Counted from the first letter of the stretch, positions 30,495 through 44,000 are shown. The stretch is 64,000 nucleotides of DNA from Vombatus ursinus (GCF_900497805.2 NW_020954611.1:3580832-3644831), one strand, 5' to 3'. Notes: a model not told the origin generated them from the letters alone. Translations and numbers: made by a program.

Positions 30495-30930
30495 GTCCAG
30501 TGGTTAAAGCACTGAGCTTAGAGTCATGAATACCTGAGTTCAAATCTGACCTTAGATAATTACTATGTAATCCTGGGCAAGGATTATTGCCTCAGTTTCC
30601 TAAACTGTAAAATGGAATAAAAAAGTACCTATCTCCTAGAGTTGTTGTGATGATAAAAATGAGATAATATTTGTAAAGCACTTAGCACAGTGCCTGGCTC
30701 ATTGTTGGTGCTTTAACAATTCTTATTTTCTTCCTTACTTGCTTCCTTCTTTCCTTCTGTTAAAAATTATACTGAATAGGGCCAGTTAGGAGGTTAAATG
30801 GATAGAGGTCTGGCCTTGGAGTCAGGACAACCTGAGTTCAAATCCAGCCTCAGTCACTTGACATTTACTAGCTGTGTGACCCTGGGCAAGTCACTTAACC
30901 CTGATTGCCTCGCCAAAAAAAGCAAAAAAG
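30495..30930 (+). mobile_element. MIR-like SINE then tRNA-derived SINE with target-site duplication
   Basis: 30495-30760: gagcttagagtcatgaatac, gtaatcctgggcaagg, gcacttagcacagtgcctgg. 30779-30930: ggacaacctgagttcaaatc, gaccctgggcaagtcactta. The second is bounded by tatactgaatagg and tatactgaatggt. Confidence 0.7.
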
Positions 30931-31283
30931 AAATATACTGAATGGTGCAGTTTGTATACATTTTTATTAATTTTTTCTTTATGGTTTTAAAGAGTTGTTT
31001 ATTAGGGACTCGATAATCCTCAACAAATATGAACATTTCCATATAAAAGGAAGGGCAGAAAATAGGATTGTTTATGGAACTATGAATTTATTATATGCAG
31101 TTGTTTTTTTAAGTATAAATTAAATTTCAGATAGAAAAAATTTTTTGGATCCCCTTCTGAGCTTCCTTCTCTCTTCTGTGTATTTTTAAATGTTTAATTG
31201 ATTATCTCTTTTTTCTTTTCTTCTTTTTTACATCATTGTCACTACCTCTATTCTCCTCCCACAGTTCTTCCAAAGAAAAACCC

Positions 31284-31520
31284 AACATGGTAGATGATGA
31301 TGATGATGATGATGATGATGATAGAGGGCATTTATATAGTGCTTTAAGGTCTGCAAGACACTTTACACATAATGTTTCATTTGATCCTCACAACAACCTT
31401 GTGAAATAAATGCTGTTATTATCCCCATTATACAGATAAAGAAATTGAGGTTGAAAGGTGAATTGACTTTCTCAATGTCACTCAAGTAATAAGTGCCTGA
31501 GGCAGGATTTGAATTGAGGA
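31284..31520 (+). repeat. (GAT)n microsatellite and THER1-like SINE
   Basis: About 12 GAT units precede gagggcatttatatagtgct, tttgatcctcacaacaacct and ataaagaaattgaggttgaa. Confidence 0.75.
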
Positions 31521-31719
31521 CCAGCAAAATAAATTTGTGTTGCATTGGTTTTTTTTTTTCTGATTTTTTTCTCATTCTGCACCCATAGTTAATCACCTCC
31601 CCGTCAAGAGGTACTGTGCAAGATTCATCAGTAGTTTTCTGGAATCCTGATTGGTCCTTCTATTATCATAGTTCTTTGGAGTCCTGATTGGTCATTATAT
31701 CATCAAAGTTCTCAAGTTG

Positions 31720-33115
31720 TTTAAAATTGTTTTTCTTTGCAATATTATAGTCATTTCATACATTGTTTTCCTTGTTCTGCTCACTTTCCTCTGTATCACA
31801 TCAGTTCATTCAAGTATTCCAAGGCTTCTCTGAAGACTTGCTTTTTGTTTTTTCTCTCTTTTTTTCTTTTTGACACTGAATCTTTTTCCCTTGCCCAGGC
31901 TGAAAGTGAAGTGTCCACTGTCAGGCTGATCTCACTGGAGAGAGGTATATAAGCTTTGACCTGCTTTGTTTCTGTCCTAGCTCAGTTCTCTCTTCCTCAG
32001 GCGGCTCAGTCCACCCCTACCCGACCCAACCATGGGGTTTGCCATATTGGTATTGTACTTAATGCAGACACCTCAACTATGGCCCAACCACTGCTCAGAG
32101 CTTCTGAATTCAATTGATCCACCAACCTCAGCCTCTGCAGTGTCAGGGATGATAGGTGTGTGCCACTGCACCCAAGCTCCCATCATTTCTTACAGTGTAA
32201 TAATATTCCATTATATTATTATGCCATAATTTATATGCAAGTGATTTGTACCCACTTTGATTCCAGTTCTTTGATATGAAAAAAGTGCTTCTACAAAGAG
32301 TTGTGCATATTTGTAGTCTATACTTAGCAGTGGTATTTCTGAATAAAAAAAAAGTATGCACAGTTTAGTGTCTTTATTTTTTTTTTTTTTAGCGTGGTTA
32401 CAAAGTGTTTTCTAGAATGGACCAATTCAATAGTATTATACTTTGCCTAACTTCCCACAGTCCCTCCAATAATTGCAAATTTCTCTTCTTGTCGTGTTTG
32501 CCAATAAAATGGGTGGGAAATGGAATCTTATAATTATTTAAATTTTATTTTCTTTTATCATTAGTGAAGTGAAACATTTTTACATAAGGTTGTTGATAGC
32601 TTGTATTTTTTTTTTTTGAGAATTGCTTGTTCATATCCTTTGATCATTTTATCTAATAGGAAACGACTCCTTTTGCCATATGTTTGAGTCACTTTTCTAT
32701 TTCTGGCATATAAGCCCTTTATCAGAAAAGTTTGCTGTGAAAAAATTCTCCCCAGGTAACTGTTTCCCTCCATATTCCGAATGGATTGATCTCCTAATTC
32801 TAACTGCATTGACTGTATAAGCAAAATTTACGTAATCAAAATTTTGTGTCTCCTGTAAGAATCCCTACTCTTTGTTTTGTCAAGAACCTTTCCAGCTCCT
32901 TCCTTGCTCCTTTAATTTGTTTATGATATGATCTTTTGTATTTGGCTGTGTATTCATCTGGAATTCCTTGTTATATATGGTGTGTGATGTATTCTAACCC
33001 TAATTTCTGCAATATTGCTTTCCTTCTTTCCCAGCAGTTCTGGTTGAAAAGTGAATCCTTGCCCCAGGAGTTGGGGTCTTTGAACTTATTGAATACTATG
33101 CCGTCGTGTGCAGAG
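31720..33115 (-). mobile_element. L1 LINE fragment (ORF2 3' region), reverse, interrupted by a 7SL copy
   Basis: The + strand shows antisense L1 blocks in order: aatattccattatattatta, ccagttctttgatatgaaaa, gcttgttcatatcctttgat, aagccctttatcagaaaag, gtattcatctggaattcctt. The 7SL-derived segment 31868-32178 splits it. No open frame survives. Confidence 0.65.
31868..32178 (-). pseudogene. 7SL (SRP) RNA retropseudogene, near full length
   Basis: Read on the minus strand, the whole of 7SL can be followed. Its reverse complement shows cttgcccaggctg, gctttgacctgctttgttt, cacccctacccgacccaac, ttgccatattggtattgtac, gcagacacctcaactatgg, aacctcagcctctgcagtg and taggtgtgtgccactgcacc. The T-rich stretch at 31850-31867 is its poly(A) tail. 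It lies in an L1. Diverged, so a pseudogene. Confidence 0.8.
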
Positions 33116-33186
33116 ATATGAAAAAATATTAAGGATAGGTTTTCATCTCAAGCTTTCTCATTGCTGCTTCTTATTTTGGGAAAGAT

Positions 33187-33430
33187 AATTTTGTTTTCCT
33201 TTCTTCCTCCCTTTCTTCCTCCTCTTCTCCCTCTCTCCTTCCTTCTTTCTTTCCTTTTTTCTTTCCTCCTTCCCTTCTTACCTTTCTTTCTTCCTTCCTC
33301 CACCCCTCCATTCCTCCTCCTTCCCTTCCTTCTTTCCTCCTTTCCTCCCTCCATTTCCCTTCTTTCCTTTCTTTCTTTCTTTCCTTCTTTCCTTTCTTTC
33401 TTTCTTTTTCTTTCTTTCTTTCCTTCTTTC

Positions 33431-33477
<47 letters not shown>

Positions 33478-33488
33478 NNNNNNNNNNT

Positions 33489-33532
<44 letters not shown>

Positions 33533-33540
33533 TCCTTCTC
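33187..33540 (+). repeat. (CTTT)n/(CCTT)n tract containing an assembly gap
   Basis: About 350 nt of pure pyrimidine with 10 N at 33478-33487. Long open frames on both strands (Phe/Leu/Ser or Lys/Glu/Arg) are artefacts. Confidence 0.97.
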
Positions 33541-34415
33541 TGGCTTGGAGAGAAACTCCAAGGTAACTTGTCCTTCACTCTCTGAGGGCCCAGAGGCTCA
33601 GAAACACTCTTGTTTTAAACACTCTAGCTTTACAAGGAATTTCAAAACACTTCAGTCATGATATAATAACTCTGAGAAAGGTATTCCTTATTACTCTGTC
33701 TTATATTCCTGCAGCTACTTTCACTGCCAGAATTCTGTTTCTGTGTGTTTGGTTTTCCCCACTTTGATGAATCTTATCCCCGTTCATCTCCCTTGCGTAT
33801 TTGTCTCCTCTGTCTGCCTAGAATGTGTGCCATTTACCATGAGAAGATATTTAAGTTAAGTTCCTAATCCAAAGTAGTTGTCAGATTTAGTTAATGCTCA
33901 TTTGGATGTTTAAGAGTTGTATGCTTGTGTATCAACGAATAGTTTCCCAATGTAATTAATGCATTTTTTCTGTATCATTAATTCATTTATTTTCTTATTC
34001 TCAGAGGAAGACATGTAAAAGTATAAGCTGCTTGGCATGATCTGCGAAGAAGCATCATGAAATATAAACGTAACAGAAGCCCATGTTTATGAGAGAAGTT
34101 TTGCTAACATTACCTCACAGGGCTCTACATAGGCTCATGTGAAAATCCTTTAATAAGTTAAGAGCTATGCAAACAGGTATTATCAGCCTGGCTTCTCACT
34201 TTTCAGAAGTTTACCTCTCCTCTTCCCTGACCACAAAAGGAGGAAAAGAGAGGAAAATGGTCCATTATTTCACAATCTGGGTGAAAAGATTCACTGATGA
34301 TAGCTGAAGGGGTATAGAAGGGTCGGCAACTAAATTAACTCAAAGGCACGTTATGAAGAATTTTCATTTCCTTTACCCCAGGGATAAAGAAAAGATCATA
34401 TTTCAGGTTATGTCA

Positions 34416-34423
34416 CTATATAG
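34416..34423 (+). promoter_or_regulatory. Candidate TATA box of the DMBT1-like gene
   Basis: The string ctatatag lies about 70 nt before the preferred ATG at 34486. A start site 25-30 nt downstream would give a 5' UTR of about 40 nt and would leave the upstream in-frame ATG at 34432 outside the mRNA. This rests on motif and spacing only. Confidence 0.35.
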
Positions 34424-34485
34424 CCCTCAGCATGCATACTCCAATGCTCACTCTTCAAGCTGGGCTGACAGGATCTCTATTTAGA

Positions 34486-34531
34486 ATGGAGAGGTCAATG
34501 GGCTTCATCTGGACCCTCCTTTTGAGTGCAG
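34486..34531 (+). CDS. DMBT1-like gene exon 1: signal peptide
   Basis: Reads MERSMGFIWTLLLSAG up to donor gtatgt at 34532, phase 1. ATGs at 34486 and 34498 (MGFIWTLLL) are both plausible starts; an in-frame ATG at 34432 would add 18 residues and lies too close to the candidate TATA box. The hydrophobic core continues into exon 2. Confidence 0.8.
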
Positions 34532-37500
34532 GTATGTTTCATCCTCACTTGATTTCTGTTCTTTTAATTCCCTGGCTGAAGGTTAGAAGATCTTGCCTAT
34601 TGATAAAGAACACACATAGTTCTTCTCTAGGCTATTTCCAGGAGGCAGATTTAGGGTTAATGTAGATAAGAATTTCTCAACAGTTATTGCTCTCCAAAAG
34701 GGGAATGGGCTGGCTTGGTAGATAGTGGGATCCTCTTCAATGGGGGGCCCTTAAGTAGAGACAAGATGATCACTTGTTGGCAATATTGTGAAGTTTATTT
34801 TTGTTCGTGGGTTGGACTATGCAGCCTCAGGTCTCTCTGTGCTTCTGCGATCAGTTTCAGCAAATACCATGTCTTTTCGTACATAGTGCCAAAGATACAT
34901 TGAATATGGCAGGGCATCTACAGAACTCAGAATAAACAGTAAACATTTTGTGGGTTCTTCCATGTACTCTATCTCATGTATACCCCACAGCAGTGGTGTC
35001 AAACGAAAATAGAAACGGTTCCCTGTAGGCCACATATTGACTTAGAAAACCTTAGGTTGTATTGTATATATTAGTTATTTATTTTGTTAAACATCTCCCA
35101 TCTATATTTTAATCTGGCTTGGTCTGCACTCAAGAGTTTTGCTGGACCACAACGCCCATGGGTTGTGAGTTTGACACCTCTGCTCCACAGGCATTTGGAA
35201 AGGGGTGGGAGAAGAGTGACAGGCCCTGGTTTTCAACCTGATGAAAGACGGAAAACTTTATCTCATGTGCAACAAACATTTGGTATCATTGGGCAGGTCA
35301 AGGGGATGTTGGTTGTTCCTTCAACCACTTAAGGCTTGTTTATAATAAGAAATCACATTTCTAAAGCATTTAAGATTTATAAAACATTTCCCACATAGCA
35401 ACTTCTTGTAAGGTAGGTAGTGCAAGTATTACTGTCATTATTTTACATATGAAGATACTGAGGTTTTAGAAAGCTCACAAAGCTCACAAGCTCACAAATG
35501 CCAGAGCTAGGATTTGAACACAGATCCACTGCTCCCCAAACCAGAGCCCTTGTACTATATACACTGTGCTGTCTTTCTAGTTTCTGGATAAACTTGAAAG
35601 GCCGTGGAATATACTCTATGCTCATATGGGTGCCCAAATCCCTGATTCAAAGTCTAGAAATCCTTTAGACTTGCTATAGGATTCCTGTTCTTAGAGAAAG
35701 TTAATATGTGTCTCAAAGGACTTAGGGTTATATTCTGTATTTTGTATATTCGGTTTGTATCAGTAGAAAGTTTGATCAGAACGAGAAAGAGAGAAAAAGA
35801 GAGTGTGCCCAGAAGACAGACAAAGAGGCAGATAGAGACACAGAAAACACAAAAGAGGGCAGAATCAAGTCAAATCTGTTCAAATAAACAAATATTCAAT
35901 GAGTCTCTACTATATTAAAAGTGTTAGGTAGAGGATTTCTGACACTGATTGCCTTAGTTTCTCATCATCTTGATCTGAACCTTTTGTACTCCTTGAGTAT
36001 ATCGTACGTCTTACTGCTGGTATCTAGAAATCCCATCTATTTCTACAGGCTTCCACATGAGAACTTTTAACAAAGTCATCTTATTTGGGGGTAGAGAAGT
36101 GGCGTGGTGGATAGAGCGCTGGCCTTGGAGTCAGGAGGACCTGAGCTCAAATCAGTTTCCTCATCTGTAAAATGAGCTGGATGAAATGGCAAATCACTCA
36201 AGTATTTTTACTAAGAAAACCCCAAATGGGGTCATGAAGAGTTGGACATGACTGGAACAACTCTGCAACATCTCATTTAAGCCTCACAAGTTACTGTGAG
36301 CTCAGCAGAGCAGGCACTATTATTCTTATTATGTAAATAAAAGAAAAATGAATAGAAGTGACTTAGACCACAGGTCTGGCTACTGGACCATATCATGTGA
36401 GGATGCAGCCCTCTTTGTTCTAGGTATTCACTAATCCTCTCATTTCTGCCCTAGTCCTTGCCTCAAAGGTCACCAATTCATTCCCAGAAGTCTATCACTA
36501 ATTAAAATCGTGAAGTCCCAATCAATGCAATCACTGGGATCTTGAAGTTAGAGATTAAGGTAAATCTGAGGGTATTGCTGGAGGCATAAATACATTTGAC
36601 ATTTCCTTGAATTTGCTACCTGGAGCAGGTTTTTTGTTTGTTTGTTTTTTTGTCTTTTGTTTTGCTAAAAGGATAACCGATACATATTGAGTAAGAGGGG
36701 AACTAAAGCATGACTTTTCTGTTTACTTTGTAGCCACTGGAGTAAAAAGAAAGTTGGCTGCTAAACTTTAAAACAAAGAGCTTAATATCAAATTGCCCTT
36801 GGTTATCATTCAATTATTTCAAAGTGCTTTGTATTTTATCACTCAGTGAACTTGTCTTTGTGAAGGTGCAGGAGATAACATATACAAATGCAGGTTACTA
36901 AGCCTAAACTATTATTATCTGTATTGACCCATGACAAGGTAAATCCAGTGATATCAAAAGTTAGTGCATTGTTAGTAAAAGGCCACAGCGATGTTTCTTA
37001 AAAGGGAAATAGATTGCTTTCCATGGGGAAATGAATAGGTTGTGCTTATGAAACTGAGTGCTGACAGTTTCTTGGAAAAGTATATTCATACAACAAAAAA
37101 GTTTCACACGTTATTTCACTTGGTTCATATAACAGACCTGTTTAATTTGTATTTTGCTCCTGTTTCCTCTGCCAAGGTGAATGGAATGGACTGGAAAGGA
37201 TAGGACAAAAATGCCTAATACAAAAGTAAGGAGAAAGTAAGAAAACTGCTCTGGGTGGGTTCAAGTCATGAGGCCCATTCAACTCTGCTGTGGTTGGACT
37301 ACAGCAAAAGTAATGAATTTTGTTCTGGGAACCACATTTTGAGAAAGACAATGAGCTGGATGCAGTGATGGGTGCCTGTCGTAATTCCTGCAACTAGGGA
37401 ATCTGAGCCTGCAAATCTAATCGATTTTGGAGGTTTGACCTATAGTGGGCAAAAGTTGATTAGGTGTCTACATTGGCTGGCATTAATATGGCAACTCCCT

Positions 37501-40500
37501 AGGATCTGGGGACCACAAGGATGCCTAAAGAAGGGCAAACTGGCCTGGGTCAGAATAAAGCTCATGTACTGATCTGTCGTGGGATGACTCCATGAGTGGT
37601 CCCTTCCCTTCCAACCTGGAAGATAGGGAGAATCAGTCTAAAAAAATGCTGGTGATAAACTGATGAGTGTCTAGAGGAGAGCAGCCAGTAAAGAGAGGGA
37701 CCTCAAGCTCATTTTATCTGAGGATAGTTTAAAAGAGATGAAAAAGATTTTTTTTGGAGAAGGGGGTTTGATAGTTGTCTTCAAATATTTAAAGGCTATC
37801 ACACAGAAAAGGGATAAGATTTGTTCTCCTTGGTTCTAGAAAGCACAACTTAGAATAATGGGAAGAGATTGCAAAGAAGCCCATTTCAGTTCAGTAGAAA
37901 GAAAAATATCCTGACTATTAGAGAACTATCCAAAAGAGAAATGGTCTACTTCTGGAGGTAATTGGCTTCCTCTAATACAAGCAAAGGTTGGATGACTATT
38001 TCTTGAGGACATCATTGAGGGCACTCTTGTTTAGGTGTGGGCTGCATTTGATGGCCTCCAAAGTTCTTTCTAACTCTGGGTGTTCTATGATCTCTGAAAT
38101 TAATATGATAGAACAGAAAATGCCCAATCAAATTATCAGGCAGGACAATGCAAAGAGCATGAGTTATGATAAATGTTGAGGTTAATAAATAACTGACTCC
38201 CCAAAACCTTAGTGAGCAAAATGCTAACCTATTTAAGTGGTTTTGACCTTTTCCCTGAGAATGAGAAATAGAAAATAATTTTCTTTCAGATGTTGTTGTT
38301 CAGTCACATCTGACTCTTTGTGACCCCATTTGGGGTTTTCTTGGCAAAGATACTGTAGTGGTTTGCCATTTCCTTCTCCAGCTCATTTTATAGATAAGAA
38401 AACTAAGGCAAAGAGAATTATGTGACTTGCCTAGAGTCATGTGGCTAGTATGTGTCTAAAGGTGGATTTGACTTCAGGTATTCCTGACTCTAGCCCAGTG
38501 CTCTATCCACTGGCCACCTTGCTGCCCCATTCCTTCAGATACTAGCCCCCTCTCATTATAAAGATGTGATTTCTTTCCATATAGATATATTGTCTTGGAT
38601 AGACTTGGATTTCTAAAACGTATAAACCATAGAGTGGTACCTAATCTCCATCTGTTTCTATCAATAGGCATTGTGTGGATTGTCTCATCAGAGACGACAA
38701 GGACTGGTGAGCATCATCTCAGCCCTTTTGGGTGCCATATTTTTATTATATATTTCTCATTTTCATGTCATGACAATGTAAGTCCTCTAATAAGAGAATT
38801 ACGTGTAGTTGAAATTAGCTTCCCAGAGGAAATGTTTCTTTCCTGTTGGGCTGCTAGGTATTGAAAACCATTATGGGATATTCCACATTAGGTGATTATG
38901 GCCTCATTTTACTTCCTGTCTGGTTTTGAATGCACACCTGAATGTAGACATTTACTTTATCTCATACTCGACTTTCCTGGGAGATGTCACTCCTGGTTTT
39001 AGGTATGGACCATCCCTAGTATAGCTCTTAAACTCTGCTGAAAAAGTGCAAGGTAAAATATGCACCCTTCAACTCTTTGGAAGGTGGACTGTAGCTGTGT
39101 CTAGGGGAAGATCATGCATCTTAAACAGCTGCTGAGAAAAACCTCAGGGAGAAGTGACATTCATGATAATCTTAAAGAATGTGAAAAGACACAGATGAGA
39201 ACAAGAAATAGGTTAAATTTACAACCTGAGGGCTTTGGGTCAGACAGAAAGAAACCCTTGCTGATGACTATTGACTTCTTATATAGTTAAATAAGGGTAA
39301 TAGAACACTTTTTTGGGGGGGGTGAAAAATAGAGAAGGTTGTCATTTGCCCAGCAGGTTAGTTCTCCTGGAGGGTCTAACATTTTCCATTTATCTTGAAA
39401 GAACCATCCATGCTCAGGCCTAGGCAGTTTCTCTGGCTGTTCCCCATGCTGGGAATATTCTCCCTCCTCATTTCCACCACTGCATCTCCAAACCTTAAGT
39501 CCTAACTAAAATACAATCTATAGTAAACCTTTTTCAACCCTTTAAGTCAAGTGCCTTCTCTCTCTTTATAATTTCCTATTTATCCTGTACATGGGTTGGG
39601 TTTTTTTTTTTTTTTTTGGTACATATTTGTTGATTTGTTGTTCCCCCAAGACATTGTTAGCTCCTTCAGTACAGGGACTGTGTTTTGCCTCTTTTTGTAT
39701 CCCCAGCACTTAGCACAGTGCCTAGCACATAGTAGGTGCTTAATAAATCTTTATCCACTGACTGATCTTGTTACTTTTGCCAATCTGATGGGTATATGGG
39801 AGATTTCAGAAGTTTTTAATTTTAATTTGTTATTATTGGTCATTTGGAGCATTCTTTCACATGACTGATACATTCATTTTCTCCTGATGTGAATCATTTT
39901 TTAATCCCTTATTTGTAAAGACACCTAAATCCCTTAAGGTATCCTGAACAATACTGGGGAACGGAAAATATTTCCAATGTATATCATGGATGGAAAGCTC
40001 ACCTTTCCATAACCTTCTAATCTTTTTGTTTTGTTTTTAGCATCACCTGTCTGTGGTGGAATTCTCACAAAGCCTTCAGGGAAATTCTCCAGCCCCAAGG
40101 GACCTACACACTCAGTGTCCTTCAAGTGTATCTGGTCCATCCAAGTGGCATACTCTCACAGAGTCTCACTGGCTTTTCCTCACCTCAAGTAAGTACTAAG
40201 TATTTTTTTTTCCATAGAATCTTTTCTTATACTTCCAATGTGTAGAGATGCATTACTATATCTTTTATAAGCTATTATTCATTGACCTTAGTACTAGAGC
40301 CAAATGTCTACCTCTCCCATAGGGAGGACCAGGATATATGCCAGGAATAAGTAGCTGTCTGGATGGCATGAGTTGAGGGAGCCCCCTTGACCTGCTGTGG
40401 GAACTGAAATTTCTAATATCTGCCAGAGGCATTTGCATTTGAATTGAATTAAGGTGTTACGTGATTACAGCCTGAGAGCTGGAATTTCCTCACAACAACC

Positions 40501-40955
40501 ATAGAAGGCAGTTTATGAAAGTATTACTACCTCCAGTTTATAGAAGTGGAAACTGAGGTCAAAGATTTTAAGCAATTTGTCTTTGATCATAGGGAGAGTA
40601 AGTGCCAGAGTCAGAATTTGAATCAGTCTCCTGACTCCAAGCCCAGTTATCTTTTCACAATACCATACTGCTCTCCTTTGTTTGATGTGACATATGATTA
40701 GGAAGTGGACTTGGGGAAAGAGGAGACAGAGTGATGGAGAATTAATGGGAGGTAGCTGGAGATAATCCAGAGCGTAGGAGGATGTTTGGGTTAGTGAAAA
40801 GGGCATCAAGAAAGCACTGATGGGGGCAGCTAGATGGTGCAGTGGATAGAGCATTGGCCCTGGAATCAGGAGAACCTGAATTTAAAACCAGCCTCAGACA
40901 CATAATACTTACTAGCTGTGTGACTCTGGGTAAGTCACTTAATCCCAATTACCTT

Positions 40956-41002
<47 letters not shown>

Positions 41003-44000
41003 CTGATTGATGAGGGAAGGACAAGGTGAAACCAAGATTTACTGCACAGTGTTGCCTTGTCTGTGTGCTAATGTTGAATAAATAGATTTTCTGAAATGGT
41101 TCTCTTTTGCCCTCATCTTCCCTTTAAAATAATGTTTATGAGCTACTTAGATCTACAGAGCACTGGACTACCAGTCAGCATTCACCTGAAGTCTGGCCTT
41201 TGTTACATCACGCCTTCATTGTTTTATGGAAGAGATTTTGGCTTGTGACAGAGAAAAACACCTTAACATCTTTGTTATCCCAAACAAAGTATGGCATTTT
41301 TGATAAGGGATAAATTCTCCATTTCTGAAAGTGTTCAGGCTGAGGTTAGATGAATCTTCAGGTCAGGGATACAGTAGGTTCTTTCTTGAGGGAAGGGATT
41401 GGTCTAGCTGGCCCAGAGGGGCCCTTCTATTTCTAAGGGTTTCTGAATCCCAGAAAGAGACTTTTACTACCATACCTTATTTTGTCCATCAGAAAATGAT
41501 TATGGTCATTTTTGAACTGTGATAAGAGGAGTCAGTAACTCAGTCAACGATCATTTATTAAGTTACTACTATGTGCCAAACACCGTTCTAAAAGTTCTGA
41601 GGATACGTGGAAAGGCAAATGACAGTCCTTGCTCTCAAGGAGCTCACAGTCTAAAGGGAGGAGATAATATACAAAGAACTACAGTTTCAATCAATGACTC
41701 CCAGGTGGGAAGATATTGAGAAGGGCTGCAAAAATCTCTAAGGGTAAAATGAGGCAGTTTGAAGACAATTATGGTCACAGAAAACTCATAGGTGGATAGA
41801 ACTAGTCAATGAAAGCTGATGTATCTCTCAAGAAGCGGTTTTAATTCTCACCTCTTTTACTCCTTAAGCCAAATCATTCAATAAAACTTTCGTACGGAGG
41901 CAGTATGTTATAGCGGGTCTAAGAGCCGGGAGAACTGGGCTCTCACCCATTTTGTAACTGATGTAGTTTTTGAAGGTAGGGAACATCATAATTTCTCTGG
42001 GCATTTACTTTCTCTCTGTCAAATGTGAATAATAGTCCTTACTTCATAGGGTCATAGTGGGGATCTAATGGGATAATTTATGTGAGAACCTTTTGAAATC
42101 AATAGAAGCTCTAAACTGATAAGAGATTGTACTATATTATTATCAATAACAATTATTTATTATTATTATTCATGTATATGGAGAGAGACAACATGGTGTA
42201 ATGAATGCAGGGTTGGTCTTGGAATCAGGAAGACTTAGGCTGAAGTGCTGCTTCTGACACATGCTAAATTCGTATTCAAATCATAAATTCTCAGTGTTCC
42301 CAAGCAGCTCTCTAAGACTCAAAGTTACAGAAGATTGGTGGAGGGAGCTTCCACTAAGGGAGTGCCTCAAATCAATGAAATCACAAATCTTAGGTTGAGA
42401 CGTCCTCCTTCTCCCTCCCCTGTGTATGTGGTATGTGGTGTGTGTGTGTGTGTGTGTGTGTGTATGGTATGTATTTGTATTTATGTGTGTATATGTAGAT
42501 AAATGTGTATGTGGTATATGTATATGTAGATATAAGTGTATGTGGTTGTGTATGTATAGGTAATATGTGTATGTGATTATGTATGTATGTGTATATGTGT
42601 GGTATATGTACCTGTAATGTACATGTCTATGGCTAATGTGTGTGTCTATGCATGTGGTGTGTATGTGTATGTGTTGTGTCTTTAGATAATTAACAGTGAT
42701 TGGCCAATGTTATTCATTACTTGGAAACAAAACTGGGGAAGTTGTGGTTTCCGAGAACCTGGCTTCTAATCCTAACTTTGCTACTTACTAGTTTGTATGA
42801 CTTTGAGCCTGTTATCTAGCTAGCCTCTTTGTCTCTCAGCTTGCCAGTCTGATCAGTGAGGAGTTTAGATTGGGCGACTTCTTAGGATATTTTCAAGTTT
42901 TAAATAATGTGTTCCAGTGATATACACTGTAATGCCAGGTAGAAATGATTTGGGGGGTTATTCATTATATTACTCTCTCTATAGTGATGCTAATACAGTG
43001 GTTGAATAATGAGAGCATGTCTACAAATTGACTTGAGAATCAAAGTCTCTTTGAGCTAGCCTGCCTTTCACGAGGGCAGGGACTGTATCTGAACTGCGTT
43101 TTTTGGTACTGAGCCCAGCATTTCACCCTCATAAAACCATATCCATTTTTGATGTGGAAACCCTTATTAGTGCCAAGACTTTTGGTGGCACAAAACTTCT
43201 CTTCTAAATCATTGTTAGCTGAGGCTGCTGGGGAGGCAGGGGCTGTTTCCAAGGCTGGGGTGGTTTCCAAGGTGCATCTGCCCGGGAGTTGCGTCCTGGA
43301 GTGATGGCCACAGAAGTTAGGCTAGAAATTAGGCCTGTAGTTTGGGGCATTGCCATTTCCACATTATTGGCCTCAGGGTGCTGGGTTACCTCTCTTGTGG
43401 TCTTCTAATAGATGAGAAAAGGTCTTTTTAAGGAGAATGACATTAGACAGACTACGTATTTTTTTTACCTTCACATTCAGTTTAAGCTGTTCCACTGAAT
43501 ATGTTGAAGTACTTGATGGGACCCCAACTTCTCGTTCTTTGGGGAAAGTGTGCAATGGACTCTACCTCACCTACCAGTCCTCTTCAAACATCATGACTGT
43601 TGTGTTCTCTAGAAATTCGAGCCAGTCCTCTACTTGGTTTGATGGCTATTACTATGCTGAGCTGGAAGGTAAGTGTAGGTGAGCCTCAGATGACTCCTAT
43701 CGCCCAGGACAATACTTCTTCATGAGAAGCACATTCATTTCTGGGTTCAGCAATTCAAAAATACAGACCTAGCAATTAATGTTCTGGATTAAGTTGGGAG
43801 GCTCTTGGACTCCCAGAATGAAAAGAAGGGGAAGGGAAGAAGTCTACCTCTATAGGATGATCAACATTCAAAAGTAAAATATTTGACCCAATATTAAGAT
43901 GTTTTTTAATATCCAGATGTTTGGTCTATTACAGCCTTGGTGGGTGTCTTTTTCCCCCGATTTCATACGCCATTCAGATGTTTGTACATACTCCTATAAT

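Noticed and set aside
33148-33661. Open frames of 135-166 codons on both strands
   Set aside because: They are products of the (CTTT)n tract (Phe/Leu/Ser or Lys/Glu/Arg only) and include N bases.
18400-34400. Searched for CUB-only (spermadhesin-like) exons between the two genes
   Set aside because: No CGG…CVW or DYVEI.DG-type motifs were found in any frame that I read; the interval is repeats plus the DMBT1 3' exon.
34432-34485. Upstream in-frame ATG of the DMBT1-like gene
   Set aside because: It would put 18 polar residues before the signal peptide and lies about 10 nt from the candidate TATA box; the ATG at 34486 fits better.
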